Shown piece by piece: positions 15,089 through 17,453 of a stretch of 17,453 nt of DNA. A program made the position numbers and the translations under genes. The DNA is from Clostridia bacterium (lineage in GTDB: Bacteria > Bacillota > Clostridia > Oscillospirales > CAG-272), in NCBI GenBank assembly GCA_017457465.1, contig JAFTHJ010000056.1, forward strand, positions 1-17,453. Reading direction: 5' to 3'. Each line of letters opens with the position of its first letter. Position 1 is the first letter of the stretch. The notes under the pieces are model-generated. The model did not search any database, was not told the DNA's origin, and saw nothing but the letters and a program-made list of their open reading frames with translations.

Positions 15089-16771
15089 ATGAAGATTTTA
15101 AGAAATAGGGAGTCAATGAAAACATCTGTGAAGTGCATATGGGCGTCGCTTATCACGCTCGTTGTGGCGGCTATAGGATTTTATGTTACCCTACCCGCAA
15201 TAAACCCGTATTCCGAGACGGCGTGGACTATGCTGCTTTTCCTCATATTGATATGGGGCGGCGTGTATCTTGTTTTGTCTGCGGCGGGAGTAGCGTCAAA
15301 GAAAAACGGCGTCAAGGGATTTTTTGAACAGTCGGGCGTAAAATGGATAGCGATAGCCGCGGCGATACCGATAGCCGTGCTCATAGTCGGCTCACTTATC
15401 TCCTCGACCTTTTTTAACGCCGAGAAGTATTCCAATATAATCGAGGTTCCCGAGGCGGTCTTTGAGGAGGATATGCCCGAGACCGACACGGTCACGAATA
15501 TCGCGCTTATGGATAGCGAATCGGCTACTATAATCGGAAACAGAACGCTTGGAGCGCTCTCCGATGTCGTGTCGCAGTTTGAGGCGGGATACAGCTATTC
15601 GCAGATAAATTACGGTGGCGTTCCCGCAAAGGTCACGAATCTTGAATATGTTGACTTTTTCAAGTGGATGAATAACAGAGAGTCGGGAATTCCCGGATAT
15701 ATCAAGGTGGACCCTGTTAACTCCTCCGCAGAATATGTTAAATTCGAGAAGCCTATGAAATACGTTGAAAGCGCGTATTTCGGAGACGACCTGCAGAGAA
15801 AGTTGAGATTTTCATATCCCACGAAGATTTTTGATGAGATAACCTTTGAGATAGACGAGGAGGGAAATCCCTATTATATCGTTTCCTGTCTCGCCCCGAA
15901 GATAGGTCTTTTCGGCGCTATGGACGTAAACGAGGTCATTATCTTCAACCCTGTGGATGGAACGGGTGAGCTTTACGCTATCGACCAAACGCCCTCTTGG
16001 GTGGACAATGTATTCACGGGCACTCTCGCGTCGCAGAAATACGACTGGTACGGAATGCTTAAGAACGGATTCTGGAACAGTGTTATAGGAAATAAGGACT
16101 GTAAGGTTACGACAGATGACTTCGGATATATCGTGCTTGGCGATGACGTGTGGTATTTTACGGGCGTCACCTCTGTAAGCTCGGACGAGAGTAATATCGG
16201 ATTTATCATAAGCAACGCGAGAACGGGTGAATACAAATTCTATCCCGTTATCGGCGCCGAGGAGTATTCGGCTATGGAGGCAGCGCAGGGAGAGGTTCAG
16301 GAAAAAGGTTATGTGGCGTCCTTCCCGTCGCTCATTAACGTTTCGGGCGAGGCGACCTACATTATGGTGCTTAAGGACAGCGGTGGAATAGTCAAGCTTT
16401 GCGCACTTGTAAATGTTGAGAATTACAGTATCGTGGCAACAGGCGCGAACCAGACAGAGGCAAAGGAGGCTTATGTGAAGCTTCTGGTCGAGAACGGCAT
16501 CATCACCGAGGAGGAGACTCCCGAGCCCGAGAAGCCGAGCACCAAGAGCGCCGACATCAAGGTGGCTGATATCAGGACTATGGTCGTTGACGGAAGCTCT
16601 GTTGTATATATTACCGATGAGAGCGGAACGCTTTACAAGCAGAGTATAGCGGCAGATGAAAGCGTTATACTCATAGGTGTTGGCGACAGTATCACGGTTG
16701 AGTACGCGGATACCGATATCGACAAGATAAAGCAGATGGTATCGTGGAAGGTGAAAACAGAAAACAAATAA
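15089..16771 (+). CDS. Unrecognised membrane-anchored protein with large extracytoplasmic domain
   Basis: A 560-residue protein I do not recognise. Three hydrophobic segments are seen near 17-37, 46-68 and 85-108, followed by about 450 soluble residues that are rich in beta-strand pattern and acidic residues. An acidic, proline-rich linker (EEETPEPEKPS, near 468-478) leads to a C-terminal module of about 75 residues (IKVADIRTMVVDGSSVVYIT onward) resembling a small beta domain. No catalytic motif stands out. With three membrane passes and a cytoplasmic basic N-terminus, the soluble part would lie outside. ATG 15089 has CGGAG 5 bases upstream; an alternative ATG at 15116 after AGGGAG would remove 9 residues. 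It follows topB closely and ends at a palindromic terminator. The function should be left open. Confidence 0.8.
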   Translation: MKILRNRESMKTSVKCIWASLITLVVAAIGFYVTLPAINPYSETAWTMLLFLILIWGGVYLVLSAAGVASKKNGVKGFFEQSGVKWIAIAAAIPIAVLIVGSLISSTFFNAEKYSNIIEVPEAVFEEDMPETDTVTNIALMDSESATIIGNRTLGALSDVVSQFEAGYSYSQINYGGVPAKVTNLEYVDFFKWMNNRESGIPGYIKVDPVNSSAEYVKFEKPMKYVESAYFGDDLQRKLRFSYPTKIFDEITFEIDEEGNPYYIVSCLAPKIGLFGAMDVNEVIIFNPVDGTGELYAIDQTPSWVDNVFTGTLASQKYDWYGMLKNGFWNSVIGNKDCKVTTDDFGYIVLGDDVWYFTGVTSVSSDESNIGFIISNARTGEYKFYPVIGAEEYSAMEAAQGEVQEKGYVASFPSLINVSGEATYIMVLKDSGGIVKLCALVNVENYSIVATGANQTEAKEAYVKLLVENGIITEEETPEPEKPSTKSADIKVADIRTMVVDGSSVVYITDESGTLYKQSIAADESVILIGVGDSITVEYADTDIDKIKQMVSWKVKTENK

Positions 16772-16778
16772 AAACAAA

Positions 16779-16814
16779 CCGTGGCTTTGAGATATCTCAA
16801 AGCCACGGGCTTTT
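16779..16814. terminator. Perfect palindromic bidirectional terminator
   Basis: Bases 16779-16808 form an uninterrupted 30-base palindrome (15 + 15, starting CCGTGGCTTTGAGAT). On the plus strand it is followed by GCTTTT and on the minus strand by GTTTGTTTTTATTT-like sequence. It separates the converging membrane-protein and enolase genes and can serve both. Confidence 0.9.
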
Positions 16815-17453
16815 ATATTTTGAATGATTCTTTCGGATTTGCCGTCGGCATATCCGCGAATCCGAAACGCCCACCGCTGTTCAGGGCGGCTTCTATTCGG
16901 AGCAGACGGTTGTATTTTGCCACTCGTTCGCTTCGGCAGGGAGCGCCCGACTTTATAAAGGGAGCGCCTGTAGCTACGGCGATATCGGCAATGGTGGTGT
17001 CCTCGGTCTCTCCGCTTCTGTGAGACATAATGAATCTGTATCCCGCTTCCTTGGCGGTGTGGATTACCTCAAGCGTCTCACTCAAGCTTCCTATCTGATT
17101 TGGCTTGATGAGAATGGCGTTGGCGGCACCCGCGGCGATTCCTTGCTTGAGACGCTTGGTGTTAGTTACGAAGAAATCGTCACCCACAAGCATTATCTTG
17201 TCTCCAAGACGCGCCGTGAGAGCACTCCAACCGTCGAAGTCACGCTGGTCGAGCGCATCCTCTATCGACATTATCGGATATTTGGACACGAGTGAGGACC
17301 AGTAATCTATAAGCTCCTCGCGGCTGTATTTCTTTCCTCGCTTTGGCATTGCGTAAACTCCGTCCTCGGCGTACCATTCCGATGCGGCGGCATCAAGCGC
17401 TATCATAACGCTTGTAGTATCATAGCCCGCGGCTTCTATCGCGTTTATGATAA
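16813..17453 (-). CDS. eno: Enolase (phosphopyruvate hydratase), C-terminal part, runs off the right edge
   Basis: About 213 residues are visible and the frame stays open to the window end (ATG at 17406 is internal). Enolase interconverts 2-phosphoglycerate and phosphoenolpyruvate. Conserved pieces are AIEAAGYDTTSVMIALDAA, SIED and VGDD (magnesium ligands), ILIK (catalytic Lys), SHRSGETEDT, and IKSGAP followed by ERVAKYNRLLRIE. Differences from the common bacterial form include IKPNQIGS where IKxNQIGT with L or V is usual, SIEDALDQRDFDGW, and an unusual C-terminal tail after RIE (NSGGRFGFADMP onward) in place of the normal short alanine/glycine-rich end. All visible active-site residues are intact. 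It could be a divergent main enolase or a second paralogue. Confidence 0.95.
   Translation of the reverse strand, partial: IINAIEAAGYDTTSVMIALDAAASEWYAEDGVYAMPKRGKKYSREELIDYWSSLVSKYPIMSIEDALDQRDFDGWSALTARLGDKIMLVGDDFFVTNTKRLKQGIAAGAANAILIKPNQIGSLSETLEVIHTAKEAGYRFIMSHRSGETEDTTIADIAVATGAPFIKSGAPCRSERVAKYNRLLRIEAALNSGGRFGFADMPTANPKESFKI

Noticed and set aside
15812..16777. Open frame of 321 codons on the minus strand opposite the 560-residue gene
   Set aside because: No ribosome site at its start, it begins in the palindromic terminator region and its product looks random; the plus-strand gene has a ribosome site and membrane segments.

Overview
The window looks like ordinary chromosome of an anaerobic, low-to-mid GC Firmicute, most likely class Clostridia (Oscillospirales- or Ruminococcaceae-like). 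Support for this: a glycyl radical enzyme with its activase, which needs anaerobic conditions; a PadR/HAAS/DUF4097 pair; a Gram-positive-type glucose-6-phosphate isomerase; a peptidase S11 carboxypeptidase; strong Shine-Dalgarno sites; and seven to eight sigma-A type promoters, all with 17-base spacers. I see no insertion sequence, prophage, CRISPR array, tRNA or rRNA. The assignment is inference from gene content, not from a marker-gene comparison.

Layout, left to right. At 1-3531 (+) lies an apparent operon: the end of an SMP-30/gluconolactonase-like beta-propeller protein, a 702-residue glycyl radical enzyme (GRE) and its radical SAM activating enzyme. It ends at a bidirectional terminator shared with the opposing methylglyoxal synthase gene mgsA (3639-4112, -). 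Upstream of mgsA on the same strand is a DUF5131 (phage Gp37/Gp68 family) radical-SAM-like protein with a cysteine-rich tail. A compact divergent promoter pair then drives an ABC exporter (+). Next comes rpmH (L34), a 44-codon gene with its own promoter and terminator and without the usual rnpA neighbour.

At 7411-9554 (-) a PadR repressor gene overlaps by 4 bases a 598-residue membrane protein with HAAS and DUF4097 domains, driven by a perfect-consensus promoter. From 9727 onward on the + strand come a D-Ala-D-Ala carboxypeptidase, glucose-6-phosphate isomerase (pgi), a 135-residue P-loop protein, DNA topoisomerase III (topB) and an unrecognised 560-residue membrane protein. A perfect 30-base palindromic terminator separates the last of these from the 3' end of a converging enolase gene, which runs off the right edge.

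How the genes work together: pgi, mgsA and eno are central carbon genes, but each stands in a separate transcription unit, so they do not form one pathway cluster. The most promising unexplored system is the lactonase-like protein/GRE/activase unit. The GRE keeps the thiyl Cys and the radical Gly, but it lacks the Glu that follows the active Cys in the well-known eliminase GREs (GCVE is replaced by SCMG) and it is shorter than usual. Second in interest are the DUF5131 protein with two cysteine clusters and the small P-loop gene placed before topB. No intergenic stretch exceeds 300 bases.
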